In this document: piece by piece, positions 7,883 through 16,972 of the stretch
How positions within the stretch are numbered: position 1 is the first letter of the stretch
How the letters are laid out: the number at the start of each line of letters is the position of its first letter
Source: JAGXQV01 sp964527565
GTDB taxonomy: Bacteria; Pseudomonadota; Gammaproteobacteria; Burkholderiales; Sulfuricellaceae
DNA: 64,000 nt
NCBI GenBank assembly: GCA_964527565.1
Contig: CAZGOY010000007.1
Span: forward strand, 1 to 64,000
Direction: 5' to 3'
Made by a program: the position numbers and the translations under genes
Notes under the pieces: generated by a model
Seen by the model: only the letters and a program-made list of their open reading frames with translations
The model's database searches: none
Told to the model about the DNA's origin: nothing

Positions 7883-7913
7883 GGTAAGGCGATGTTTTTC
7901 TTAAATGTTCTGA

Positions 7914-8030
7914 TTAAAAAGAGATGGTGTCGGCGATGGCCCGGATGCCTGCCTTGGCGCAGGCATCGTCGGCCTCGCCGCCCGGTGCGCCGGATACGCC
8001 GATGCCGGCGAGCCGGTCTGGGAAGTGGTG
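7914..8030 (-). pseudogene. C-terminal fragment of a GlcG/HbpS-like (DUF336) protein
   Basis: Reading the minus strand, the end of a short frame gives 'LAGIGVSGAPGGEADDACAK' followed by 'AGIRAIADTISF' and a stop. This matches the very characteristic C-terminus of GlcG/HbpS heme-binding-like proteins (GxIGVSG...D..CA.AG). The rest of the gene, normally about 140 residues, is missing: the sequence further upstream in this frame is unlike the family. It is a remnant inside the 570-base spacer 7671-8244, which otherwise holds only the half REP element and no gene I can support. Confidence 0.6.
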
Positions 8031-8244
8031 GCGGGCTATCTGCGCGACCGGAAAACCATCGCGCCGCGCCGCCTCAACCTGCCAAAACTGGTCGGGGTAA
8101 AGCACAATCCGGGAATCGCCTGAGCATTTCGGTAGACAACGTCGGCGTGAAGCCGGGCTTTACTGTTTTTTCAGCCCTTGGAAATCATCCTGCGGCAAAA
8201 ACAGGGACGGGCTCATTTGCGAGCCATGAATTCTATCCTTGAGG

Positions 8245-9231
8245 TTACAGCAGCGTCCCAACGTAACGCTCCACCCCCTGCTCCACCGTGAGGAGCGGCT
8301 CGCTGTAACCGGCCTTGCGCAGGGCGGAAACGTCGGCCTGGGTGAAACTCTGGTACTTGCCTTTCAAGGCCTCGGGAAAGGCGACGTATTCGATGACGCC
8401 CTGGCCGTGCATTTCCGCCAGGGTCAGTGGCGCCTCGCCCTGAGCGCGGCGGCAGGCGTTGACGGTGGCGACCGCGACGTCGTTGAAGGTCTGGCTGCGT
8501 CCGGTGCCGACGTTGAAAATTCCGGAAATAGCGGGATTTTCCAGGAAGAACATATTGACCTTGACGACGTCCTCGATGGAGATGAAATCGCGCCGTTGCT
8601 CGCCGTTGGCGTAGCCGTCGCAGCCTTCGAACAGCTTGACGCGCCCTTCGGCGCGATACTGGTTGAAGAAGTGGAAGGCCACCGAAGCCATGCGCCCCTT
8701 GTGCTGTTCGCGCGGGCCGTAGACGTTGAAATAGCGGAAACCCACCGCCTGCGCCGTCAGCCTGCTCCATTTGCGGCGCAGGTGCTGGTCGAAGAGGAAC
8801 TTGGAATAGCCGTAGACATTAAGCGGGCCTTCATGCTCGCGCTTTTCCTCAAACACGGAACCGGCACCATAAACGCTGGCCGATGATGCGTAGAGAAACT
8901 GCGCTTCGTTCTCCTGGCAGAAATCGAACAAGGTGGCGGTGTAGCGGTAATTGTTCTCCATCATGTAGCGCCCGTCGGTTTCCATGGTGTCGGAACAGGC
9001 GCCTTCGTGGAAGACCGCCGCCACTTCGCCGTCGAAGGCACCGTCCAGCAGCAGGGCGAGGAATTCCTCCTTGTCGAGATAATCGGCGATTTCGCAATCG
9101 GTCAGGTTCTTGAACTTGTCGGCCTTGGAGAGGTTATCGACCGCGATGATGCTGGTCTCGCCGCGCAGGTTGAGCGCCTTGACGATGTTGGCGCCGATGA
9201 AGCCCATGGCGCCGGTGACGATGATGTACAT
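8245..9231 (-). CDS. hldD: ADP-L-glycero-D-manno-heptose-6-epimerase
   Basis: HldD (RfaD) converts ADP-D-glycero-D-manno-heptose into the L,D form used for the LPS inner core. The 328-residue protein starts with the NAD(P)-binding motif 'IIVTGAMGFIGANIVKAL', has the extended-SDR 'FRYFNVYGPRE' motif, and a catalytic 'NVYGYSKFLFD' Tyr-x3-Lys. Length matches the family. It is the last gene of the minus-strand series ugd-hldE-hldD, 20 bases after the kinase gene. Confidence 0.95.
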   Translation of the reverse strand: MYIIVTGAMGFIGANIVKALNLRGETSIIAVDNLSKADKFKNLTDCEIADYLDKEEFLALLLDGAFDGEVAAVFHEGACSDTMETDGRYMMENNYRYTATLFDFCQENEAQFLYASSASVYGAGSVFEEKREHEGPLNVYGYSKFLFDQHLRRKWSRLTAQAVGFRYFNVYGPREQHKGRMASVAFHFFNQYRAEGRVKLFEGCDGYANGEQRRDFISIEDVVKVNMFFLENPAISGIFNVGTGRSQTFNDVAVATVNACRRAQGEAPLTLAEMHGQGVIEYVAFPEALKGKYQSFTQADVSALRKAGYSEPLLTVEQGVERYVGTLL

Positions 9232-9251
9232 GGTTTTTCCTTTTGGGTATT

Positions 9252-10184
9252 CTAAAGCTGTTGCGCCAATTCCTCGCGCTGCACGACCGCCGTGCCGAGC
9301 TTGCCGACCACGATGCCGGCTGCGACATTGGCTGCCTGCATGGCCTGGGCATAGTCCGCGCCGACCGCCAGCATGGCGCCCAGCGTGGCGATGACGGTGT
9401 CTCCCGCGCCGCTGACATCATACACTTCGCGCGCACGCGCGGGCTCGTGCAGGGCGCCGCCTGCGCGGTAGAGCGACATGCCTTCCTCGCTGCGCGTGAC
9501 CAGCAGGGCGTCGATATCCAGCTCCGCGCGCAGGCGTTCGGCCTTGTGCGCCAGTTCGGCTTCATCCTTCCAGCCGCCCGCCACCTGGCGGAATTCGCCG
9601 CGGTTGGGCGTCAGCAGGGTGGCGCCGCGATAGCGCTCGTAATCCTCGCCCTTGGGATCGACCAGCACCGGCTTGCCGGTCGCGCGTGCCAGGGCAATCA
9701 TCTGGCCGATGTGCTTCAGGCCGCCCTTGCCGTAGTCCGAGAGAATCACCACGTCGGTTTGCGCCAGCATGCGCTCGAAGTCGTTGAGTTTGTTGAGCAG
9801 CACTTCGTGGCCGGGCGTGGTTTCGAAATCGATGCGCAACAGTTGCTGCTGGCGCCCGATCACGCGCAGCTTGATGGTGGTATCCAGGTCGGCGTCGCGA
9901 TGCAGCACCACGTTGACGCGCTCGCTGGACAGCAGGCGCGCCAGACTGTCGCCAGCCTCGTCCTGCCCCGCCACCGACAGCAGCGAGGCCCGCACCCCCA
10001 AAGCGGCGAGATTGCGCGCCACGTTGGCCGCGCCGCCGGGACGCTCCTCGGTGCGCCCGACATGCACTACCGGCACCGGCGCCTCGGGAGAAATCCGGCT
10101 GACCTCGCCGAACCAGTAGCGGTCGAGCATGACGTCGCCCACCACCAGAACACGGGAATTTTCAAAGTTGGGCAGCATCGTCAT
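9252..10184 (-). CDS. hldE: D-glycero-beta-D-manno-heptose-7-phosphate kinase (single-domain HldA/RfaE1 type)
   Basis: A PfkB-type sugar kinase that phosphorylates heptose-7-phosphate at C1 in ADP-heptose synthesis. It has 'RVLVVGDVMLDRYWFGEVSR' at the start, 'PGGAANVARNLAALG', and the C-terminal catalytic 'VYDVSGAGDTVIATLGA'. At about 310 residues it holds only the kinase domain; the nucleotidyltransferase domain of bifunctional HldE is absent, as is usual in betaproteobacteria where that step is encoded separately. I place the start at 10184 (ATG two bases after the ugd stop) rather than 10214, which would overlap ugd; ATG 10178 is also possible. Confidence 0.92.
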   Translation of the reverse strand: MTMLPNFENSRVLVVGDVMLDRYWFGEVSRISPEAPVPVVHVGRTEERPGGAANVARNLAALGVRASLLSVAGQDEAGDSLARLLSSERVNVVLHRDADLDTTIKLRVIGRQQQLLRIDFETTPGHEVLLNKLNDFERMLAQTDVVILSDYGKGGLKHIGQMIALARATGKPVLVDPKGEDYERYRGATLLTPNRGEFRQVAGGWKDEAELAHKAERLRAELDIDALLVTRSEEGMSLYRAGGALHEPARAREVYDVSGAGDTVIATLGAMLAVGADYAQAMQAANVAAGIVVGKLGTAVVQREELAQQL

Positions 10185-10185
10185 T

Positions 10186-11508
10186 TCACAGCCTGCCGAT
10201 GGTGAAATATTCAAAGCCCTGCTCGCGCACGCCGACCGGGTCGTAGAGGTTGCGCCCGTCGAAGATCAGCGGGTGCTTCAGGCGCGCTTTCATTTCCCCG
10301 AAATCCGGGCTGCGAAAGACCTTCCATTCGGTGACGATGGCCAGTGCGTCGGCGCCTTGCAGGGCGTCCATCGGTGTTTCAGCCAGCTTCAGGCGCGGGT
10401 CGTCGCTGTAGATACGCCGGGTTTCGTGCATTGCCACCGGATCGTAGGCGGTCACGGTAGCGCCGCGTGCCCACAAACCCTCGATCAGCACGCGGCTGGG
10501 CGCTTCGCGCATGTCGTCGGTGTTGGGCTTGAATGCCAGCCCCCACAGGGCGATGTTCCGGCCCTGAAGGTCGTTGCCGAAGCGCGCGGCGATCTTGTCG
10601 AGCAGGATTTCCTTCTGGCGGTCGTTGACCGCTTCCACCGCGCCCAGCACCTTGAGGTTCTGGCCGTACTCCCTGGCGGTGCGCTGCAGCGCCTGCACGT
10701 CCTTGGGAAAGCACGAACCGCCATAGCCGCAACCCGCGTAGAGAAAATGATAGCCGATGCGCGGGTCGGAGCCGATGCCGTGGCGCACGTTTTCGATGTC
10801 CGCCCCCATTTTCTCGGCCAGCAGGGCGAGTTCGTTCATGAACGAGATGCGTGTGGCCAACATGGCGTTAGCGGCATATTTGGTCAGTTCTGCGGAGCGG
10901 ATGTCCATGACGATAAGGCGCTCGTGGTTACGCTGGAACGGCGCATAGAGCGAGCGCATCAGTTGTACCGCCTTTTCGTCGTCGGCCCCCACCACGATGC
11001 GGTCGGGGCGCATGAAGTCCTCTACTGCCGCGCCTTCCTTGAGGAATTCCGGGTTCGAGACAACGGAAAATTCCAGCTGCGCGCCGCGCCGTTCGAGTTC
11101 TTCCCGCACGGCGGCGCGCACGGTGTCCGCAGTGCCCACCGGCACTGTGGATTTCTCGACGATGACCTTGTCGTCCTGCATGTGCTGCCCGATGGCACGT
11201 GCCGCCGCAACCACGTATTGCAGGTCGGCGGAGCCGTCCTCGTCGGGCGGCGTGCCCACGGCGATGAACTGGATGACACCGTGGCGCGCGCTTTCTGCCG
11301 GGTCGGTGGTGAAACGCAGGCGTCCGGCGGCGACGTTGCGCCGCACCATGTCTTCCAGACCGGGTTCGTAGATGGGTATGCCGCCCTGCTTCAGCAGCTC
11401 GATCTTGGCGGCATCGACATCCAGGCACAGCACGTCGTTGCCCACTTCGGCAAGACAGGTGCCGGTAACGAGGCCGACATAACCGGTTCCGACAACACTG
11501 ATCTTCAT
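10186..11508 (-). CDS. ugd: UDP-glucose 6-dehydrogenase
   Basis: This enzyme oxidises UDP-glucose to UDP-glucuronate with two NAD(+), feeding capsule, exopolysaccharide or LPS sugars. The 440-residue sequence begins with 'MKISVVGTGYVGLVTGTCLA', has the catalytic cysteine Cys266 in 'GYGGSCFPKDV', and 'KPNTDDMREAPS' in the C-terminal domain. Length and motifs are complete. It is followed almost directly by the heptose kinase gene, consistent with a cell-envelope carbohydrate operon. Confidence 0.96.
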   Translation of the reverse strand: MKISVVGTGYVGLVTGTCLAEVGNDVLCLDVDAAKIELLKQGGIPIYEPGLEDMVRRNVAAGRLRFTTDPAESARHGVIQFIAVGTPPDEDGSADLQYVVAAARAIGQHMQDDKVIVEKSTVPVGTADTVRAAVREELERRGAQLEFSVVSNPEFLKEGAAVEDFMRPDRIVVGADDEKAVQLMRSLYAPFQRNHERLIVMDIRSAELTKYAANAMLATRISFMNELALLAEKMGADIENVRHGIGSDPRIGYHFLYAGCGYGGSCFPKDVQALQRTAREYGQNLKVLGAVEAVNDRQKEILLDKIAARFGNDLQGRNIALWGLAFKPNTDDMREAPSRVLIEGLWARGATVTAYDPVAMHETRRIYSDDPRLKLAETPMDALQGADALAIVTEWKVFRSPDFGEMKARLKHPLIFDGRNLYDPVGVREQGFEYFTIGRL

Positions 11509-11565
11509 GCAACTGCTCCTATCTTTGGTTTTAGCTCGAACACTTCAAAAAAAGCACCAAGCCAT

Positions 11566-11672
11566 GTGGGAGCGGGCTTGCCCGCGAGTTCTTTGGTTCG
11601 GCTGAGGAAAGGTCAAAATCTCGCGGCCATACCCGACAGCCTGTCGGCTTGGGCACAAGAGGCCGCTCCCAC
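11566..11672. repeat. REP-like palindromic element upstream of ugd
   Basis: The left arm begins GTGGGAGCGGGCTTGCCCGC (from 11566) and the far end is GCCGCTCCCAC (11662-11672). The interior (CTTTGGTTCGGCTGAGGAAA, then GTCAAAATCTCGCGG) resembles the loop of the 16973-17049 element, so the repeat unit includes more than the arms. It fills most of the pyrF-ugd spacer (11509-11698). Confidence 0.75.
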
Positions 11673-11698
11673 AGAGTGGGTCAAAATTCATGTGATCT

Positions 11699-12397
11699 TC
11701 AGTCTAGTTCAAGTTCAAGATGAATATTTCTCAAGGCCTGCAAGGGGTTCGCGGCCTGGGTGATGGGACGCCCGATCACCAGATAGCTGGCGCCATCGCG
11801 TAGCGCTTGGGCTGGAGTGGCAACGCGCACCTGGTCGTCGCGGCTTGCACTGGCAGGACGGATGCCCGGCGTCACCAGGCAGAAAGCCACGCCTAGCGCG
11901 GCGCGCAGGGGTACGGCTTCGCGCGCGGAGCACACCACGCCGTCCAGGCCGCAATCCTGTGCCAGTTTCGCCAGGCGCAGCACGTTGTCCTGCGGCTCGC
12001 CGTCCAGGCCGATTTCCGCCAGATCCTCGCCACCCATGCTGGTCAGCACGGTAACGGCAATCAGCCTGGGGCGGCGCGCGTCCCCCTCCAGCGCCTCGCG
12101 CGCTGCGGCCATCATTTTTCGTCCCCCCAGGGCATGGACGTTGACCATCCACACGCCCAGACGCGCCGCAGCCTTGCATGCCTGTGCCACGGTATGGGGA
12201 ATGTCGTGAAACTTGAGATCGAGAAAGACCTCGAAGCCCCGTTCCACCAGCGTTTCCACCAGTGTCGGCCCGGCGCTGGTGAACAATTCCTTGCCGACCT
12301 TCACGCGGCATAGCGCGGGGTCGAGACGCGATGCCAGATCAAGGGCGGGTTGCGCCGCGTCGAAATCAAGCGCGACAATAATCCTGGGATCGTTCAT
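11699..12397 (-). CDS. pyrF: Orotidine 5'-phosphate decarboxylase
   Basis: PyrF catalyses the last step of UMP synthesis. The 232-residue sequence contains 'DPRIIVALDFD', the catalytic 'DLKFHDIPHTV' (Asp60-Lys62, Asp65) and the phosphate-binding 'LVTPGIRPA'. Length is standard for the short PyrF type. Its ATG directly follows the lapB stop codon with no intergenic base, so it is translationally coupled to lapB. Confidence 0.96.
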   Translation of the reverse strand: MNDPRIIVALDFDAAQPALDLASRLDPALCRVKVGKELFTSAGPTLVETLVERGFEVFLDLKFHDIPHTVAQACKAAARLGVWMVNVHALGGRKMMAAAREALEGDARRPRLIAVTVLTSMGGEDLAEIGLDGEPQDNVLRLAKLAQDCGLDGVVCSAREAVPLRAALGVAFCLVTPGIRPASASRDDQVRVATPAQALRDGASYLVIGRPITQAANPLQALRNIHLELELD

Positions 12398-13579
12398 TCA
12401 GTTTTTCCTTTTTCCGCTATCCGCCGCGCCGCGTTGCGGCGGGAAGGTTTCCCAGCCGCCGCAGGCCGGGCACTGCCAGAAATGCTGGCGCGCCTTGAAA
12501 CCGCAACCGCCACAGTGGTATTGCGCGATGCCGAGGCTGTGCTGATGCACCAGGTTGCGCGCCACCTGGAGGTCGTGGCGCCGTTCCGGCGTCGCTTCCA
12601 GCAACTGCAATTCCAGTAGTCTTTCCAGGCCGGGCAGGCTGGGAGCGCGCTGCAACTCGTCGCGCACCAGTTGATAAGCCGCTTCCGTCCCGCGCTCAGC
12701 AAGGGTGCTCTGGAACACCGTGTTCAGAATATCCGCCGAGGGATAACGCGGCAAATAGCTGGTCAGTAATTCCAGTCCCTCGCCCGTCCGCTCCAGCGTG
12801 CGGAAACCCGTCAATAGCCGTTCGGCCACCAGCGGCAGATAGGCGGGGTTTTGCGTTTCGATGCGTTTCCATAGATGGATCGCCTCCTCGTGGCGGCCCG
12901 CAGCGGCAGCATAGTCACCCAGCAGGATGTTGGCGCGCACGCAATCGCGGTTGATGCGCAACGCCTCGTGCAGGCTGGCCTGTGCCGCTTCGGTATCGGA
13001 ATGGGCGTTGGCGCGCACGGCCATTTCGCAGCAAAAATGGGAAATCTCCACGTGGTAAGGACGGTGCAGCAGCTTTTCGAGCTGCCGCGCTACCTCTATG
13101 GCCTTTTCCCACTCCTTTTCCATCGCATAAATCACCAGCAGGGATTCGCGGCTGGCGGTGGCGCAGCGGGTGTTTTCCAGGCCGGTGAGAATCTCCTCGG
13201 CACGGTCGTACAAGCCCGCCTTGAGGAAATCCTGTCCCAGTTCGAACAGCGCATCCAGTTTCTTGTCGTCGCTGAGGTCGCCGCGCTCCAGCAGGCTCTG
13301 GTGCATGCGGATGGCGCGATCCGCTTCGCCACGGCGGCGAAACATGGCCCCCAGCGAGAAATGCAGTTCGATCATCTGGCTGTCGGCCTTCACCGCTTCG
13401 ATAAAGGCCTCGATGGCCTGATCGGTCTGCTCGTTGAGCAGGAAATTCAGGCCCTTGAAATAGGAGGCGGGCAAGCGCCGCGATTCGGAAAGCAGCTGTT
13501 TGATGTCGATGCGCGCGGCCAGCCAGCCGAGGCTGAAAAACAGCGGGAACGCGAGCAGCCACCAGTATTCGAATTCCAT
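12398..13579 (-). CDS. lapB: LPS assembly protein B (LapB/YciM)
   Basis: LapB is an inner-membrane-anchored TPR protein that directs FtsH-mediated turnover of LpxC and couples LPS synthesis to assembly. The 393-residue protein has an N-terminal membrane helix ('WWLLAFPLFFSLGWLAARI'), a run of TPR-like helices (residues about 35-330), and a C-terminal rubredoxin-like metal site 'YHCGGCGF' with 'FWQCPACGGWETFPP'. All four cysteines are present. It follows lapA and precedes pyrF. Confidence 0.94.
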   Translation of the reverse strand: MEFEYWWLLAFPLFFSLGWLAARIDIKQLLSESRRLPASYFKGLNFLLNEQTDQAIEAFIEAVKADSQMIELHFSLGAMFRRRGEADRAIRMHQSLLERGDLSDDKKLDALFELGQDFLKAGLYDRAEEILTGLENTRCATASRESLLVIYAMEKEWEKAIEVARQLEKLLHRPYHVEISHFCCEMAVRANAHSDTEAAQASLHEALRINRDCVRANILLGDYAAAAGRHEEAIHLWKRIETQNPAYLPLVAERLLTGFRTLERTGEGLELLTSYLPRYPSADILNTVFQSTLAERGTEAAYQLVRDELQRAPSLPGLERLLELQLLEATPERRHDLQVARNLVHQHSLGIAQYHCGGCGFKARQHFWQCPACGGWETFPPQRGAADSGKRKN

Positions 13580-13637
13580 GACGGGAGTGGATAGGAGCGT
13601 GTGGGGAGGTGTCCGAATGAAAAACGCGCAGCCGACG

Positions 13638-13913
13638 TCAATCGGCCTTGTGGTCGTCTGCGGACTGGGATTTCAGGCGTAATTCGCGCTTGAGCAGAAA
13701 GATTTCGCGCCGTTGCCGGAATACGAAACCGAGCATGGCCCCCACGCCCGCCATCACCCCGATACAGAAGAAAACCAGCAACACCAGAACCAGCGGCGCC
13801 TGCCACTGATAGCCCAGGTAATAATTGAGCACCACACTGTCGCTGTTCTTGATGGCGAACCCTAGGGTCAACAGGAACAATACCAAACCAAACAACCAGG
13901 AAAGATAGCGCAT
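13638..13913 (-). CDS. lapA: LapA family membrane protein (DUF1049)
   Basis: A 91-residue protein with two hydrophobic segments ('LFGLVLFLLTLGFAIKNS' and 'LVLVLLVFFCIGVMAGVGA') and the LapA hallmark 'FAIKNSDSVVLNYYLG'. A charged cytoplasmic tail follows. LapA works with LapB in LPS assembly. I chose ATG 13913 ('MRYLSWLFG'); an upstream in-frame start at 13961 would add 16 residues unlike the family. Confidence 0.9.
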   Translation of the reverse strand: MRYLSWLFGLVLFLLTLGFAIKNSDSVVLNYYLGYQWQAPLVLVLLVFFCIGVMAGVGAMLGFVFRQRREIFLLKRELRLKSQSADDHKAD

Positions 13914-14002
13914 ACGCAGTATCACCGAAACAAGTGCTTCAAAAAAAGAAAAAGGCGGCACGATCTTTCGACAATGCCGCCTGCATTCCGGCTACTTGCC
14001 GG

Positions 14003-14287
14003 TCATCCCTTGCAGTCTACCCGTTCGCGCAATTCCTTGCCCGCCTTGAAATGGGGAACGTGTTTTTCCGGGACATTCACCTTGCCGCCGGTCTTGGGGT
14101 TACGCCCGATACGCGGCGGGCGGTAATTCAGGCTGAAACTGCCGAACCCGCGTATCTCGATGCGCTCTCCCGCCGCCAGACTGGTCGCCATGGCGTCCAG
14201 AATGGATTTCACGGCAAGTTCCGCATCCTTGATGACGAGTTGAGGATAGCGCTCGGCCAACCTGGAAATTAGCTCCGATTTAGTCAT
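14003..14287 (-). CDS. ihfB: Integration host factor subunit beta
   Basis: The 94-residue protein is a DNABII histone-like protein with 'MTKSELISRLAERYPQL' at the start, 'IEIRGFGSFSLNYRPPRIGR' and 'NPKTGGKV' in the DNA-binding arm, and 'PHFKAGKELRERV' at the end, all characteristic of IHF-beta. IHF bends DNA and also assists sigma-54/NifA-type promoters such as the one upstream of nifB. The position directly downstream of rpsA is the usual proteobacterial order. Confidence 0.97.
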   Translation of the reverse strand: MTKSELISRLAERYPQLVIKDAELAVKSILDAMATSLAAGERIEIRGFGSFSLNYRPPRIGRNPKTGGKVNVPEKHVPHFKAGKELRERVDCKG

Positions 14288-14357
14288 GAAACCTTCCCTT
14301 TGTTCGCCGCGCGCCGCCGCTTGGGGCGACCGACGCGCTTTGTTTCACTTCGGTATT

Positions 14358-16061
14358 TTACTGACCGCTATTTTTGGTATCCATCTTGGCCTTCAGCAAC
14401 GCACCCAGATTGGTGGTGCCGCTGGAAGCGCCCTGATCGGCGATCTTCTGCATGGCGTCGGCTTCGTCAGCCACATCCTTGGCCTTGATGGACAGGTTGA
14501 TGCTGCGGTTCTTGCGATCGACGTTGATGATCTTGGCTTCCACCTCGTCGCCTTCCTTGAGGTGGGAACGAATGTCCTCGACGCGGTCACGGGAAATCTC
14601 GGAAGCGCGCAGATAGCCTTCCACTTCGCCGTCCAGCGCGATCACCGCGCCCTTGGCGTCCAGCGACTTGACTGTGCCATTGACGATGTTGCCCTTGTCG
14701 TGGGTGGCGATGTAGTTGGAGAAGGGGTCGCCATCCATCTGCTTGATGCCCAGGGAGATGCGCTCCTTGTCGGAGTCGATGGCCAGCACCAAGGCTTCCA
14801 CTTCGTCGCCCTTCTTGTAGTTGCGCACTGCTTCCTCGCCCGGCAGGTTCCAGGACAGGTCGGACAGGTGTACCAGGCCGTCGATGCCGCCCGGCAGGCC
14901 GATGAAGATGCCGAAGTCGGTAATCGACTTGATCTGGCCGGAAACCTTGTCGCCCTTCTTGTGGCTGGCGGCGAAATCGTCCCACGGGTTGGGCAGGCAC
15001 TGCTTCATGCCCAGGGAGATGCGGCGGCGCTCTTCGTCGATTTCGAGAATCATCACTTCGACTTCGTCGCCCAGCTGCACCACCTTGGCGGGATGCACGT
15101 TCTTGTTGGTCCAGTCCATTTCGGAGACGTGCACCAGGCCTTCGATGCCTTGCTCGATCTCGACGAACGCGCCGTAGTCGGTCAGGTTGGTGACCTTGCC
15201 GAACAGGCGGGTGCCGGACGGATAGCGGCGCGACAGGTTGACCCACGGGTCTTCGCCGAGCTGCTTGACGCCCAGGGACACGCGGTTCTTCTCCTGGTCG
15301 AACTTGAGGATTTTGGCTTCCACTTCGTCGCCCACCGCCAACACTTCGGACGGGTGCTTGACGCGGCGCCAGGCCAGGTCGGTGATGTGCAGCAGGCCAT
15401 CGACGCCGCCCAGATCGACGAACGCACCGTAGTCGGTGATGTTCTTGACGATACCCTTGACGATCGCGCCTTCCTTGAGGTTTTCCAGCAGCGCCTGGCG
15501 CTCGGCGCCCTGGCTCTGTTCCAGCACGGCCTTGCGCGACACCACCACGTTATTGCGCTGGCGGTCGAGCTTGATGACCTTGAATTCGAGCTGCTTGTAT
15601 TCGTAGGGAGTGGTGTCCTTGACCGGACGGATGTCCACCAGCGAACCCGGCAGGAAAGCGCGGATGCCGTTGACCATCACGGTCAGGCCGCCCTTCACCT
15701 TGCCGTTGACCACGCCCTGCACCACCGCGCCCTGCTCCATGGCCACGGCCAAATCGTTCCAGGCCGCGATGCGCTTGGCCTTTTCGCGCGACAGCTTGGT
15801 CGCGCCGTAGCCGTCTTCCAGCGTTTCGATGGCAACGCTGACGAAGTCGCCAGGCTTGACTTCGATCTCGCCGAGATCGTTCTTGAATTCATCGGCGGAA
15901 ATCACGCTTTCGGATTTCAGCCCGGCATTGACGATAACGGAATCCTGATCGACGCTGATCACTTCGGCGGTAATCACTTCGCCGGCGCGCATTTCCTGGC
16001 GCGAGAGGCTTTCTTCGAAAAGGGAGGCAAAACTTTCAGTGGAGGGAGCGGCAGTAGTCAT
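14358..16061 (-). CDS. rpsA: 30S ribosomal protein S1
   Basis: S1 binds mRNA and aids translation initiation. The 567-residue protein carries six S1/OB-fold repeats, seen in phrases such as 'GAFVDLGGVDGLLHITDLAW' and 'GIEGLVHVSEMDW', each followed by 'GDEVE.KIL..D...R.SLG.KQ'. The length is typical. Codon bias is strong and consistent with high expression. It lies between cmk and ihfB, a highly conserved arrangement. Confidence 0.98.
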   Translation of the reverse strand: MTTAAPSTESFASLFEESLSRQEMRAGEVITAEVISVDQDSVIVNAGLKSESVISADEFKNDLGEIEVKPGDFVSVAIETLEDGYGATKLSREKAKRIAAWNDLAVAMEQGAVVQGVVNGKVKGGLTVMVNGIRAFLPGSLVDIRPVKDTTPYEYKQLEFKVIKLDRQRNNVVVSRKAVLEQSQGAERQALLENLKEGAIVKGIVKNITDYGAFVDLGGVDGLLHITDLAWRRVKHPSEVLAVGDEVEAKILKFDQEKNRVSLGVKQLGEDPWVNLSRRYPSGTRLFGKVTNLTDYGAFVEIEQGIEGLVHVSEMDWTNKNVHPAKVVQLGDEVEVMILEIDEERRRISLGMKQCLPNPWDDFAASHKKGDKVSGQIKSITDFGIFIGLPGGIDGLVHLSDLSWNLPGEEAVRNYKKGDEVEALVLAIDSDKERISLGIKQMDGDPFSNYIATHDKGNIVNGTVKSLDAKGAVIALDGEVEGYLRASEISRDRVEDIRSHLKEGDEVEAKIINVDRKNRSINLSIKAKDVADEADAMQKIADQGASSGTTNLGALLKAKMDTKNSGQ

Positions 16062-16154
16062 TAAAAAATATCCAGAAAAAACAGCAAAAAGACCGCCAGG
16101 CGACGGTCGTCATTAGGTAAATGCCGTCGCACTGCGGCGAACGGCGCCTTATCG

Positions 16155-16841
16155 TCAGCCGGCTTCCCGGTAACGCTCCAACACGGCGGCAACCGCCGTG
16201 TCGATGGTGAGCGCACTGGTATCCAGCAGGCTGGCATCCGCGCATTGCCGGAGGGGAGCCACACTACGCGCGCTGTCACGCTCGTCGCGGCTCTGGATGT
16301 CCTGCAAAATTTGCGAAGGCGCGATACTATCATCCATTCCTTTTTCCATCAACTGCTTAACCCGTCTTTCCGCGCGAATTTCAGCACTGGCGGTCAGAAA
16401 TATTTTAACCAGGGCGTCCGGGAACACCACCGACCCCATGTCGCGCCCGTCCGCCACCAGCCCCGGCGCCTTGCGGAAAGCGCGCTGCAAATCGAGCAGT
16501 GCCGCGCGCACCTGCGGCAGCGCCGCGATTTTCGAAGCGCCGATGCCGCAGTCCTCGCTACGGATGGCTTCCGTCACCGTCTCGCCGTCGAGCAGGATTT
16601 CGCCGTTCTCGAAGCGAATAGCAATTCCCTGCGCCAGCGCGCTCACCGCAGCCTCGTCGTCCAGCGCCACGCCGCGCCGGACGGCGGCCAATGCCAGCAA
16701 ACGATACAGCGCGCCGCTGTCGAGATAATGAAACCCCAGTTGCCCGGCGACCCGCTGCGCCACCGTCCCCTTGCCGGAGGCGGAAGGGCCGTCGATGGTG
16801 ATCACGGGAATGGATGAGGGAGAAGAAGAAAGGTTGTCCAT
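16155..16841 (-). CDS. cmk: Cytidylate kinase
   Basis: Cmk phosphorylates CMP and dCMP. The 228-residue sequence has the P-loop 'ITIDGPSASGKGTVAQRVA', 'LVADGRDMGSVVFPDA' in the CMP-binding/LID part and 'RDERDSARSVAPLR'. ATG 16841 gives the family's usual length; an upstream in-frame start at 16910 would run through the terminator-like hairpin. rpsA follows after about 90 bases. Confidence 0.96.
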   Translation of the reverse strand: MDNLSSSPSSIPVITIDGPSASGKGTVAQRVAGQLGFHYLDSGALYRLLALAAVRRGVALDDEAAVSALAQGIAIRFENGEILLDGETVTEAIRSEDCGIGASKIAALPQVRAALLDLQRAFRKAPGLVADGRDMGSVVFPDALVKIFLTASAEIRAERRVKQLMEKGMDDSIAPSQILQDIQSRDERDSARSVAPLRQCADASLLDTSALTIDTAVAAVLERYREAG

Positions 16842-16852
16842 AAGCTCACAAA

Positions 16853-16879
16853 TCAAAAAGCCCCGCAAAACGGGGGCTG
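16853..16879 (-). terminator. Terminator-like hairpin just upstream of cmk
   Basis: On the minus strand the sequence reads AGCCCCCGTTTTGCGGGGCT followed by TTTTGATTT, a GC stem with a T tract. It lies only about 12 bases before the cmk start. No minus-strand gene precedes it, so it may be the leftover terminator of a gene now lost, or an attenuator of cmk-rpsA. Confidence 0.65.
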
Positions 16880-16972
16880 GGTCAATCAGGCCACATGCTA
16901 AACCGGCCACTTCCCAAAATCAATTCCGTTATACTCTGCGACCCGGACATTCCACAAATTTCAGATACACCC

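Noticed and set aside
14286..16064. A 592-codon plus-strand frame opposite rpsA
   Set aside because: It mirrors ribosomal protein S1 and has no recognisable domain; strong codon bias of rpsA produces such frames.
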